Below, piece by piece: positions 43,621 through 54,837 of a stretch of DNA of 64,000 nucleotides. Positions within the stretch are counted from its first letter, which is position 1. Every line of letters begins with the position of its first letter. Below the pieces are notes generated by a model. It was not told the origin of the DNA, searched no databases, and saw only the letters and a program-made list of their open reading frames with translations. A program made the translations under genes and the position numbers. This DNA comes from Heterostelium album PN500 (lineage: Eukaryota; Evosea; Eumycetozoa; Acytosteliales; Acytosteliaceae), in contig NW_008805068.1 in NCBI RefSeq assembly GCF_000004825.1, positions 1,612,001-1,676,000 on the forward strand, in the 5' to 3' direction.

Positions 43621-45772
43621 GATTTTAAAATTTTATGTTTTTTTTTTTTGAGATTTTTTTGCAAAAAAAGATTTTTAGGGGTCAAAAAGTTCTTAAATTG
43701 GTTGCCTTTGATTTTCTGTGATATTTTGAGAAAATTAACGAACTAAAAGAAATATATTAATAGCAATAATAAATAAATAATAATGTGTATGAACTATAAA
43801 AGAAAGTATGATAATGATTCGTAACAATAACTTTTAATAAGATAGACTACTTTTGCTACTCTTACTAATTTAATACTATGTTCTGCAAATAAATAAAATA
43901 AAATAAAATAAATTACTGTATCTGTAGATGAACAACAAGAAAAAAAAAAATGAAGGTAGTGATAGTAACAGATCTGTGATATTATATTTATATTATAAAA
44001 ATGTAATGGTATATAGTGTTGTTACTAATTAGTAAAAAAAACAGCAAATAAAAAAAAGTGAAGCCTTTGGTTATTTTAATGTTTTTTTTGGTTGGTATGA
44101 ATGTAAAGATAGATAATATAAATATATATTTGGTAAATTTAATAAAAATAATAAAAAAAATTGTTTTTTTTCTTTTATAAAAATAAAAAAGAATTTATTT
44201 ATTGATTTATTTATTTATTATGAAAAAATGGATGGATTTATAAATACTAAAGAATGGCACTGAAATAAAAGACAGACAACAACAGCACAACACACAAAAA
44301 ATAAAACAAAAATGCAATAACAATACTGAACGTGTTATAATATTATTATTTTGGAAATATATTAGGAATTAATTGTTTTTTTGCAAAAATTTTAGTTTTT
44401 TTTTTGAAGTGGGGGGTATTTCGATTACTTTTGAACAGAGTGTGAGGTGGTGTGGGTGGGGGGATAGTTTATGTGGTGGTAACATTTTCTTTAGAAGGGT
44501 AGGAAACACAGAGACTTCATATTTTCAATACTAAAATGTTACCCCTGTAAACTAGCAAATGACAACCTACATAGGTTACTGATAGTGAGAAATGTGATGA
44601 AGATTATAAATAATTAAAAACTCTGAAAAAACTATTCTTATATATCAAAGATATTATTATTGTTTTTGTGAAACGGTGTAAGTTGATTAGGTGTGAAAAA
44701 CTTTAAAATAAAATGTGTTTTTGTTTGATATTTATAACTTACCAATAGGTTTCTATTTTTATTATTTTACTGTTTTTTAAAAGAAAATTAATTATTTTAT
44801 TTATTATTTATCTATGAAAAGAAATATTAAAAAGTTAAAGATAGATATTTATTTATTATTTTATAAAAATTTGTGTATTTACAATAAAATTCTATAATAT
44901 TATTTTTTATTTTAATTTTTTTCCAACCTATTTTATAGATCTATTTATTATGTTTTTCACAAAATTAATTATTAAAAAAAGAAAGATTTTATTTTTGAGG
45001 GATTCAATAAAAAAAAACTTATGAATTTTGCAAAAAACTCGGGGATCTTGGTCTTTCCTTTTTCAGATCGGGATCTCTTCAAAACCGAGGATTCATAAAA
45101 AAAGTTAGAAATGGAATTAGGTGTCAAAAAAAATTAAGATTCTTTTTGGTCAAGCCTCTTAAGATCAACCGAAAAAGAGGGTTTCGAGTCCAAAGACTCC
45201 AAAAGTCATTCAATTTAATCGACTACTTTCGGTACATAGATTCATTTAGTTATACTTAATGTTCGGGATTCAGATAGACACCGAACAAAACAATTAATGT
45301 ATCTTTCTTACCATTCACCATTTAATATTATCATTGATACATATCGAATCGAATCGAAAAGCAATGAAACAAACATCTTTGAAATATTAATCAGAAAGAT
45401 CTTAAGAACTGAATATCTTTAAATATCGTGAACTGAACTAATACTACGTAGTTTTAATATTAATAAATTTGTGATGTAATAACAAAAAAATTTAGAAGAG
45501 TCATTGATTGATGAGTCACTATCTGTTTTTTTTAATGACATACAAAAAATTCATTTCAATTTTTTTTAATTTTTCTAAAAGAATCTATTGTTGAACAGTT
45601 CATTTGGACTTGCAATCAACCAAGTCAAGACTGACTTTTTTTTTTTTTTTTTTTAATATTATCTATTTTTATATAATTTCAGTAAAAGCAGTTAGTTCTT
45701 TGTAATATAGTTTTTCCTGTTTATATATATATATATATATATTCGATAAGAGAAAAGTAGAAATATCAAAAG
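43621..45772. other. 2.1 kb gap upstream of ALG5
   Basis: The first 1.4 kb is A/T-rich with a G-rich patch (GTGGGTGGGGGG near 44450). From about 45030 to 45480 composition changes to a GC-richer, non-repetitive island without an open frame (listed as a finding). The last 250 bases are poly-T and TA repeats, the promoter-like DNA before ALG5. Confidence 0.5.
45030..45480. other. GC-richer noncoding island, possible structured RNA or gene relic
   Basis: About 450 bases of mixed composition stand out between very A/T-rich flanks. Stops occur in all frames, so no protein is encoded. Short self-complementary parts are present: GTTCGG/CCGAAC around 45262-45287 and the palindrome ACTACGTAGT near 45445. 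GATC-containing segments recur near 45049, 45066 and 45163. It matches no RNA family I know. Confidence 0.35.
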
Positions 45773-46913
45773 ATGTTAGACTTTTTAACAGATATACTGT
45801 TTAACACTTCAATATTGAATATACCACTGATATATTACCTTTTACTTATAATATTATCATTTGTAAGAACAAATATCTATCAATGAAAATGATATGTTTA
45901 TTAATTATTAAAATCTATAAAAAATAAAAAAAGGTAATCATGGTCAATCTATTTACTTTTTATCGAAAGTGAAGGACCACTTTGGTTAGCAAATGAAAAT
46001 GTATACATCGATCCAAAAGATAAGAGTGAAGTGGAGTTTCCATCGATTAAAGATAAAGACAGTCTCTATCTATCATTGATTGTACCTGCTTACAACGAGC
46101 AAGACAGATTACCAACGATGTTGGACGAAACACTCAGATATCTCAAACAGAAATCAAAGAAAGATCTCAAATTCTCATATGAAATCATCATCGTCGACGA
46201 TGGAAGCAAAGACAAGACATCTGAGATCGTCAGTACATACATCCAACGTGAATCAGTCGATAAGATCAGATTGTTAAAGTTGAAAAAGAACAGAGGAAAA
46301 GGTGGTGCAATTAAAAGAGTATGTCATTAATGCAAACTTAATATCGAGATATTTCCTCTCAAATCTTGAATTCAAACTAACAACATGCAATGATAATGAA
46401 TAGGGTATGCTTTGTGCAAGAGGTAAATATTGTTTGATGGTCGATGCAGATGGTGCTACCGATATCAATGATTTCGATCGTGTAGAGGATACAATGAAGC
46501 AGATCGAGAAGAAAGGACAAGCTATTGTTTGTGGATCACGTTCACATTTGATCGATAGCGATGTCGTTGCCAAGCGTTCGGCTCTCCGTAATATCTTGAT
46601 GTATGGATTTCATTTGTTTGTAGAGACACTCTGTGTCAAGGGTATCAAGGATACTCAGTGTGGATTCAAGCTGTTCTCACGTGACACTGTCAAGGTGGTC
46701 TTTAGCAACTTGCACATCGAGAGATGGGCATTCGACGTAGAACTCCTCTTTATTGCACAGCAACTCAACATTCCAATCTCAGAGGTAGCCGTCAACTGGA
46801 CTGAAATCGATGGATCCAAACTAGACCCATTCTCAAGTTCCATTCAAATGGCAAAAGATATTCTTAGAATTAGATTACGTTATCTCTTTAGAATTTGGAC
46901 ATTAAAGAAATAA
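45773..46913 (+). CDS. alg5: dolichyl-phosphate beta-glucosyltransferase (one extra base in a T-run)
   Basis: Exons 45773-45862, 45934-46318 and 46404-46913. After an N-terminal membrane anchor comes a GT2 domain: LSLIVPAYNEQDRLP, EIIIVDDGSKDKT, KKNRGKGGAI, then YCLMVDADGATDI, the acceptor-side CGSRSHL, KDTQCGFKLFSRD, ERWAFDVELLFIAQ and VNWTEIDGSKL. This matches ALG5, which makes dolichyl-phosphate-glucose on the ER surface for N-glycan assembly. Exon 2 is 385 bases where 384 would keep phase between exons 1 and 3. Reading TTTT instead of TTTTT at 45957-45961 would link the anchor to ESEGPLW. So there is either a sequencing indel or a true frameshift. The stop is 97 bases from the stop of the convergent helicase gene. 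Confidence 0.85.
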
Positions 46914-47009
46914 AAACAAAAAGTAAATACAAATATATATATATAACAATAAGCATACAAATGAACAAATAAAATAAATAAATAAAAGATAGATCTTTAA
47001 ACATACAAA

Positions 47010-49507
47010 TTATTTATTTATAGTCTTTAGCTTCATATCTTTATCTCTTATTATCATTGGAATTAATCCATTGGCCAGTGCTTGTCTAGATACTTTGTCT
47101 TCTGCATCTTTTTTACTGCTACCTTTGCATGTCTCCTTTAACTCGTTATTGAGATAGAGATCACATATGAATTCCGGCTGATGTGGTGGTCCACCTACGT
47201 GCTTGGTTTCAAATTTGGTATCTAATTGGAAGTATACCCTACACTTGGAGAGTAGCTCTTCAAAGTCAAACTTTGGATAGACTGAATTAATTAGGATTTG
47301 ATTGTAAGATTCTGGCAATCCTGTATTCTCATCACTCAAATACTCGATGGCTTCCTTGATGTAGAACTCTTGTTTCATGAGATTGGCATAGATATTCGAT
47401 TCGAAATCCTTTAGAATTGCGTAGAACTCTGATTTCTTGCTTCTGAGACGACCACGACTCTGAGTGTAAGCGGTGACTGTTGCTGGCGAATCGATTCTAA
47501 TGACAACGTTACATTCTGGAACATCTAAGCCCTCCTCTAGGACTGCAGTGGCCACGATTACATTGTGTTGTCCACTTCGGAACTTCTCTACGATGTCTTT
47601 CTGGCTTGCGGTGGACTGTCCACCTGACTTGGTTGATCCATGTCCAGATACTTTTCCTGGCTTCAAGAATTTGTATCTCTCTTCTTTTGCGCGTGTAGTG
47701 AGAACTTTAACCAGTTGCTCTGCAGATTGTCGAGTTTTTACAAACAGTATAGCTTTGAATGCTGGATCTGTCTGATTCTTCTCCTCCAAAATATTCAGTG
47801 CAATATCCAGCTTGCATATGTTGGTAGTGTCGTCATCGTCAAACTCCTTAGGAATTGCTCTGAGATCTTCAAACAACCTTTGTTTTTTCTCTTTTGGAAT
47901 GTTGGTGGCTTCGAATCGATTGATAAGTATTTGTTTGTAGTCTACTGTTGGATGGGCTGCATCCTTTGGATCGTTACCGTATGTTACCAAGTCGTAGCAT
48001 TTGTTTGCAACGTTCAACAATAGCTGTTCATATTCATTGTCGGTGTTTTCCAACTTTACCAAAAGCTCTTGAATATCTTCGTACTGGTATTCTTTCTTTG
48101 TTGGTACCAAACTGGATGCAAAGTGTTTGGTAATGCAATTGATTGCATTAATTAAATATTTTTCTTTAGGATGTTGTTGGAGCTCTACTAGTTGTAATTC
48201 CGCAGTATTCCTGTGCTCTTCGATATCGGCTTGAGTCTCGGCATCCGGTGAGATGATACGGCAGCCAGAGATACACGACATCACCTTGAGGGAAATAAAA
48301 GTGTCTATCCAGCTGGATTTGCCGGCTGGTGATGCAGTTAGTCCCATGACTTTTGGTTTAACATCATCCTCCATATCTTTATAGTGTTTCTTAAGTAACA
48401 TGGAAAAGGAATGATCTTTGACGATGTGATGAGCCTCATCAAATACAATGAGTGAATATTGTTCCATTACACCCTTGTTGTCTCTCAGAAGATTGAGGAA
48501 CAAAGCTGAAATGCTTACCAGAACATCGTGATGATCGTTCAGTTTGGCATCGATCGACATGTCGCCATGCACACCCAATACATTCAGTCCAGTTTGCTCA
48601 CGTATATATTTCTCCTGTTGAAGAACCAAAGGAATTCTCTCAACAAGAAAGAGAATACGCTTTTTCGGATTCATTTGCTTCATTTTACAGATTACCATTG
48701 CTGCAATCTGTGTCTTTCCAAGACCGGTTGGAATGCAACAAATAATGTTATCCTCCATTGCTTTCTTGTAAAAATACTTTTGGTACTCCCTAGGTTGATG
48801 CGGAGTAAGTGGAATATCTGCGTCTTTGAAATTTCTTTGGACTGGTGTAGTCACTGCCTCTGGATTGAATCTACCAACACTGTATGCCTTTTGATCGCCA
48901 CTCAGCTTAATAAGCATCTCATTCTGAAGATAAATGGCAACTGATGCCTTGGTATAAAGTTTAGCTTCAACTGAAACGGTATCCATCCTCTTGAGATGTT
49001 CATTGTAAAATGTAAACTCTCCTCCAAACCTTTTGTTCTCTGATTTGACTGTGAGTTTGCCGTCAACGTTGTTACCCAACGACAAACTGCCAAGCAATGC
49101 TTCCAAATCTTGTTGATTGAATTGCTCCTCGACCTTCTCATTGGCCTGCTCCTCTTTTTCGTTCTCGGCTCCATCGGGTAACGCCTCACGATTCGCGGTC
49201 GGACCTCTGATGTTGTCCTGAAATGCTGAAACGCCGAGAGCAGCTGCTTCTTTCTCTGCCTCTTTCTTGTTTAATTTCGGTGAAGATTTAAAAGAGGCTC
49301 CATTGAATGTTACTGTACACTAAGCAAAATATATATTAATGATCCATTTATTTTATCTTTTCACTTTGTTTTTTTTTTTAAAAAACAAACCAACAAACAT
49401 ACCACAAACATTGAACCAACCGGTACAGTATTGTAAACTGGAAGAGCTTGACCTCTGGTGGCTAGCATCTCACCCAAGAGACTTTTTGGATGTCTAAATT
49501 CTGCCAT
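47010..49507 (-). CDS. helF: dsRBD - Dicer/RIG-I-type helicase - dsRBD protein (HelF-like)
   Basis: Two exons (49507-49403, 49319-47010) give 804 residues. An N-terminal dsRNA-binding domain spans the intron (PKSLLGEMLATRG ... VTFNGASFKSSPKLNKKEAE, ending KEAAALG). The helicase core has Q/I motifs (PREYQKYFYKKAM, PTGLGKT), DEAH (IVFDEAHHIV), LTASPAG, the long helical insert of Dicer/RIG-I helicases, TAVLEEGLDVPECNVVIRID and the last motif QSRGRLRSKKSEF. A second dsRBD closes the protein (EFICDLYLNNELKETCKGSS, KKDAEDKVSRQAL). In D. discoideum such helicase domains occur in RNA-directed RNA polymerases and in HelF, a nuclear suppressor of RNAi, whereas the Dicers lack one. The assignment to HelF is by domain type and is moderately sure. 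No RNase III or polymerase part is present. Confidence 0.88.
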
Positions 49508-49907
49508 TTTTCTATCTTTATATATATCACTCTAAAAAAGTGCAGTAAATATAAATGCTTATACAAGAATGAAACAAAAAAAAAAATGAATGATAAAAAT
49601 GACATGAAACTATAAAATAAACTTTAATAACTTAAATATTTAAGTTGTTTGAAACTAATAATAAAAAATAAAAAACAAAATAAAAATAAAAAAATCCAAC
49701 ACACTTTTTGATTGATTAAAAAAAAAAAAAAAAAATCCATTTTTGCAAACCACACAAAAAACTGCAGTTACAAAATAACTTAAACAAATAAATAAAATAT
49801 GATTATAAAGACAATTTTGAGGTTTCGTTCGTTTGTTTTTGATTGTTTTTTTTTAGTTTATGACTGCAAAGAAAAGAGTTTTATTAATATATACTCTAAT
49901 TGAACAT
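49508..49907. other. 400-base gap between helicase start and RPL5 end
   Basis: A/T homopolymer DNA serving as promoter of the helicase gene and 3' region of RPL5. An A15-type run occurs near 49720. Nothing else was recognised. Confidence 0.5.
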
Positions 49908-51092
49908 TTAGTTTCTTCCGACCTTCTTTTCGATGGACTTCTTGATGAGGTTGATACGGGCTCTTCTTTGGTTGAGGGTACGCTTGGCCTTCTTGGCGAA
50001 CTTGGCATTCTTGTAGTTCTTCTTGTCGGCCTTCTTGGCAGATGGGTCCTTTCTGATGGCAGCGTGAGCCTTGGTGTACATGGCTTCCAAATCCTTTGGG
50101 GCAACGTTGGCCTTGACGAATTGGGAGTAGTGTCTCTTGTATTCCTTTTCGTATTCAGTTTGGAGGAGCTTCATGTGTTCGGCGACGTGACCACCGAAGA
50201 TGTACTTCTTCAAGACCTCAGCGTTCAACTTCTTGGTCTCGGCGTTGTAACCAACGAAACGAGTCTTCTTGTGTGGGATGTACATACCACCATCACAGGC
50301 ACCCTTCAAGACGGCAAAGACCTTGTTACCGGTAGTGGTACGGGCCAAACCGACATCGAGGAAAGCCTTGAATGGACGTGGCTTGTCGTCGACTGGCTTG
50401 ACGAGGAAGTCATCTCCAGTGATCTTCTCTTGACCCTTGTACAAGTCGTTCAACTTCAATTGAGTCAAAAGACGACGGGCCAACAACAAACCGGTAGCGT
50501 AGGCAGCGGCGTAGTTGCTCAAACCGACAGAGACACCGTAACGTGGCAACTCAGTGGAGTAGGCAGAGGCCAAGACGAAATCACCAACAATCTTGGAGTA
50601 GATGACTTGGGCAATGACTTTAGTGTTGGTGAAACGGGCAACCAATCTGTACTTTGGTGAGTTGTACTTGTTCTTATCTTGGGTGATGAGACGGTGTCTT
50701 TGTTGGTAGTCAGTCTTACCTTCACGTCTACGACGGAATTGGACTTGGTATCTCTTGAAGTAAGACTTGTTCTTGATAACTTTAACGAAACCCTATAATT
50801 ATTTGATGATAATAGTAGATAATGGATAGTTACATGTTAGATGATATGTTTCGTTTGAATTGCAAATGATACAAAGATTCTTTCCTATCTCACTCTTATC
50901 TAAATAATAATATAGAACCAAACGATGATGATGATGATGTTTGATTCGTATATATTATAAATGACCTAATAATGTATCTATTTTTGTGTATCCTGTTGTA
51001 ATCCATTGCTGAATTGCTAGTATGTAATCTAGATTGATTGAGGATATAGATACTAGGTGGTGGATAGGGTTAAGCTACTTGATTCCTACCAT
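49908..51092 (-). CDS. rpl5: 60S ribosomal protein L5 (uL18)
   Basis: Exon 1 contributes only the ATG (51092-51090); after a 297-base intron exon 2 (50792-49908) encodes GFVKVIKNKSYFKRYQVQFR and the rest, 295 residues. The uL18 pattern is complete: RRRREGKTDY, RLVARFTNTKV, LPRYGVSVGLSNYAAAYATG, LLARRLL, VFAVLKGACDGGMYIPHKK, and a basic C-terminus. L5 binds 5S rRNA with L11 and is placed on the large subunit before export. Splitting directly after the ATG is frequent in dictyostelid ribosomal protein genes. Codon use is highly biased. I looked for an intronic snoRNA and saw no convincing C and D boxes. Confidence 0.96.
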
Positions 51093-51390
51093 TTTGCAGT
51101 CAATGTGTGAGCGATGATCTCTGTCTAAAAAAAAACACTATTAAAACCTAAAGTCAATCAAAGCGAGACTCACGAACGACCTCCAACCACCAAAAATGAA
51201 AAATCAAAATTTAATTCGTAAAAATTAAAATTTTTGAAAATCCTTGAACTTCTTCTAAATTTCCAAGCATACAACTCATTATTGTGGTAAATTATTTTGA
51301 TTTGCATTCTAAATCAAATTTTATTTATTTATTACAATAATTATTTATTTGTTATTATAGTTTTAGTTTTATCTATTTTTATATTAAAAA
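51093..51390. promoter_or_regulatory. shared upstream region of RPL5 and MAT1
   Basis: About 300 bases separate the two divergent start codons. The RPL5 side includes CAAAGCGAGACTC and CGAACGACCTCC, GC-richer words next to its start, and the MAT1 side is A/T-only. No consensus element can be named. Confidence 0.45.
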
Positions 51391-52610
51391 ATGAGTGTAA
51401 ATGATGATGAATGTATCAGTTGTAAAAGTAGTACTTATGTTAATCCTAATATGAAGTTATTGTCTGCACCATGCGGACATAAATAGTGAGTATTTGAATA
51501 ACATAGATAATCTTAAAAGGATATACGTTTTCATTTATTAATTGATTAATTGATTGATCGATCGATAGTTGTGAAACATGTGTAGATGCAAACTTTAAGA
51601 AGGATCAAGTAATGATTTGTATTGAATGTAAAATACAAATAAGAAGACAGACTTTTATCAATAAATCAGATGATTCATCGGTGGACAAAGAAAACTCTGT
51701 TCGGAAAAATGTACTAAAGGTATTTAACAAACGACAAGATAATTTCCCATCACTTTTAGAGTATAACAATTATTTAGAAATGATAGAAGATATAGGTTGG
51801 TATTTATAACTAAACTAAAAACAAATTTGACTTTAAAAACTAACTGCAAGTTCTCCAATTTTAATGATTATATAAATAGTGTTTCAATTGTTGGATGGTG
51901 GAGATGAAGCTGCATTGGCAAAACAGAGAATGAAAGAATATGAGCGAATGAATCAACAATCGATTGCAGAGAATAAAGCAAAGAAAGAGAATGAGGATAA
52001 GAAGGTTGAACAAACGATAGAGAAGGAGCAACAGTTGTTGCTGGAGAAGCGAAATTTCTATAGGATGCAAGACCAGCAGGAACTGGCGGCAAAGCAAGCC
52101 GCCACATTGAAGACAATGAACGATCTGGCAGAGGGTAAGATCTCTGCCAAAGATGTTCGTGAGATCGACAAGAAGAACAAAGAGAACGAAGAGAACAAAC
52201 AACAACAGGAATCATTTGAAGAGGCTGCACGCGCTGCCGCAGCAGCTGCTGCCAAGAGAGCAGAGAGTGCATCATCTATTTTAGGTGATGATATACCAAA
52301 TACAATGAATAACAATAATAATAACAATAACAATAACAATAAGTTTACATATCAAGTTTCTAAACCAATGGTTGGAGGACCTCAACCTGTAGCACAAGCA
52401 CAACAGGTAGATGGACAACAAGCACAACAACAGAAAGCATTCTTCTCACTACCTGCACCACTTGAACATTTCAAATACGATGAACTTGCACTCAAGAATC
52501 TTATTCCGACACAAGCGCAATCGGATGCAGCTGGATTCAAGCAAATACATATCAAACAACGAGCATTTGAAGAGGCATTCGGTTCAATTTCACTGACGAG
52601 AGTAAATTAA
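51391..52610 (+). CDS. mnat1: MAT1, CDK-activating kinase assembly factor of TFIIH
   Basis: Three exons (51391-51485, 51569-51795, 51880-52610) give 350 residues. The N-terminal RING finger is split by the first intron (CISCKSSTYVNPNMK ... PCGHKYCETCVDANF ... CIECK). The diagnostic MAT1 segment follows: VRKNVLKVFNKRQDNFPSLL then EYNNYLEMIEDIVFQLL. The middle is a long charged coiled coil (KENEDKKVEQTIEKEQQLLL ... EEAARAAAAAAAKRAE). After an Asn run, the C-terminal part (YDELALKNLIPTQAQSDAAG then RAFEEAFGS) is the region that binds and activates CDK7-cyclin H. Nuclear, in TFIIH. Confidence 0.94.
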
Positions 52611-52924
52611 TCAAAAAATAAATAAACTAGACTAGACTTGACTAGTAGTTATGTAAATATAGTATTTAAATATCAAATCAAATAGTAATGATCAATTGAT
52701 TTATACTTCAATTTATTTTTTGTTATAAATATATAAAATTTGATTATTTATTTTAAATTAAGTGATGATCTCTAATAAAAGAGTCATCAATTTATACAAA
52801 CAAACTTTGTTTACAATACTCGCTCACAGTGAAAGTGTTGTACAAGTTTGAACTGTTTATACCGAGTGTCTTTAGTTGTTTTGTTTTTGTTGTTGTTGTT
52901 TTTTGAAGATTTTCGCGGGCTATT
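52611..52924. other. short convergent 3' region
   Basis: 314 bases between stop codons of MAT1 (plus) and the RS-rich gene (minus). A/T-rich, with mixed sequence at 52795-52920 that contains no long open frame. Probably both 3' untranslated regions. Confidence 0.5.
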
Positions 52925-54837
52925 TCAATCAAAGATATAACGTACATTGATGTAGTTTCGATGAACTCTTGGGTCGGAAGGTGGAGAAGTATCGTGATAC
53001 TGCCAATGTAGTAGTGGCTCGCGAGATGAATCGTTTTTGGTGGTCCAACCATCACCACATAGCAAGGCTTTGAATTTTTTCATACCTCTAGTGTCGATTG
53101 GTTCTCGTTGTAAAATTGTAAACTTTGGATATGCTTGTTTTTTGATGTTGTCTGTTGCCGCCAGTGACGGTTCCATTTGTATTTTTTCGAAAAAAGAGAT
53201 TTCCTTTTCTTCTTTTCCACCACTATGGAGTGGAGGTGGTGATCGTATGGCAGCCGGTGACGATGGTGGTTGTTGTCTGCTTCTCGGACTTGGTGGCGAG
53301 AGCGATGATATCGATGGTGAAGTTTGAACGGAAAATGATTTGTGATTGGTGATTTTGGTGACTGGTGAAGATGGTGATGAAGTTTGCATTGGTGATGGTG
53401 TTAGTTGTTGTTGTTGTTGTTGATGATTAGCTGTTGTGTTTGACGATTCATGTTGTTTTAATTGTTGTAGTTGTTGTTTTTGTTGTTTATGTTCAAGTGA
53501 ATTATTTTCGTTGATTGATTGAAGACTATTTATAATTTGGCGGTTGTATAGGGTTGACATATGGTGATGGCTGGACGACGGTGACGAGGGGTCTATTGGT
53601 GAGACATTCTCGGGTGTGCTGTTGTCGCTGGTAGGTGTGCTACGGTGGTGTCTTCCAGCTTGTTGTTGGTAAGTATCTACATTTGACGATTGCAAAACAA
53701 CAATGGTAGCTGTACTGCCGTTACTCAGAGTTACCTTTTCTTGTTGTTGTTGTTGTGGTTGTTGGTGATGATTATGATGAAGGTGAATGTTATTGTTACT
53801 ATTATTTAAAGATGATTGGTCGTTGTTATTATTCAATGACTTATTATTATTATTATTGTTATGATGATGATGATGATTATTGTTATGATAGTTATTACTA
53901 TTATTGTTATTATACTTCTTTTGTGGAGAAGGAGATCTACTATTTTTCTTTGATCTATAATTACCAATATTACTGTTATTATTACTACTACTTTTGTAGA
54001 GTGGAGATCGGCTTCTACTTCTGCTGATACTCATGCTTCTGACTCTACTTCTGGATCTGCTGGTGCTACTGGAGCTACTTCTCGACTTTTTGTATTGCTG
54101 CTGCAGGTGTCTACTTGGACTTCTGCTTCTGCTGCGGCTTCTACTTCTGGCCTCGTGGTGGTAGCTACCGGTAGCTCTTCTCTTGTTATCTCTGTTGCTA
54201 CTACGATTGGTAGTGTATCGTTTTTCGCGTCTCGATCTGTTGTATCTGGAGCGAGACGACGATCTACTTCTGCTTCTACTTCTGCTCCAAGCTCTCGATG
54301 GACTCTTACTCCAACTTCTACTTCTACTTCTGCTTCTACTTCTCGTGGATCTTCTCGTTGATCTTCTGCCACCATCCCGACTTCTTGAGCGCTTTCTATA
54401 TGACGATGACGATGACGACGATGACGACGAAGAGTTGTTCTTTGAAAAGTTATTCGATTTAATTTGACTTATATCAATCTCACCCGATTCTACCAGAGGT
54501 GGACTATATTATATAATATATTATATGTATAGTTACAAAAGAAAGGAAATAGAGAGCAGTGTAGTCATAGAATCATAGATAAAAGCAGTATAGGTAGTAG
54601 TAGTAATAGTAGTAATAATATAGTAACAAAAATGATAAGGATAACTTGTTAGATAAAGTTTATAATACAACATTTTTAGATATTATCGTTCAACATGCAT
54701 ATTGCATTGACGACGATAATGATATATATGGTGAATCGCTTTTTTTTATGTGGGTTTGGTGAAATTTACCTTGGTAGCAGAGATTGTTTTTTAGAGTTGT
54801 ATTGGATATCATTATGTGTACTCCTGTTCGAGAGCAT
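52925..54837 (-). CDS. RS-rich protein, probably involved in RNA processing
   Basis: A short first exon (54837-54770, MLSNRSTHNDIQYNSKK) splices in phase to exon 2 (54503-52925), 548 residues in all. The exon 2 N-terminal half is a run of Arg-Ser dipeptides (SYRKRSRSRDGGRRSTRRS ... HHEARSRSRSRSRSPSRHLQ ... MSISRSRSRSPLYKSS). Long Asn/His and Gln runs and Ser/Pro stretches follow. Only the last ~80 residues look folded (AYPKFTILQREPIDTRGMKK ... LLHWQYHDTSPPSDPRVHRN then YINVRYIFD). No RNA-recognition motif is seen. The RS domain suggests a splicing-related nuclear protein; the ordered C-terminal part is not a family I recognise. Frames opposite and beside this exon look open only because of the Arg/Ser codon repetition. 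Confidence 0.78.

Noticed and set aside
45150-45215. Possible tRNA, from GGTTTCGAGTCC near 45179
   Set aside because: It has one base too many for a B box, no A box at the right distance and no acceptor stem.
45863-46020. Alternative ALG5 acceptors (before AGTGAAGTGG or TTTCCATCG) that keep phase
   Set aside because: They would delete the ENVYIDPKD region, which matches other ALG5 proteins; the T-run explanation keeps it.
49860-50660. 266-residue plus-strand ORF opposite RPL5
   Set aside because: Same effect of biased codons; Leu/Val/Gly-rich composition with no family, while the minus frame is complete uL18.
50793-51089. Intronic snoRNA in the RPL5 intron
   Set aside because: No C and D box pair with terminal stem on the transcribed strand, and no clear H/ACA fold.
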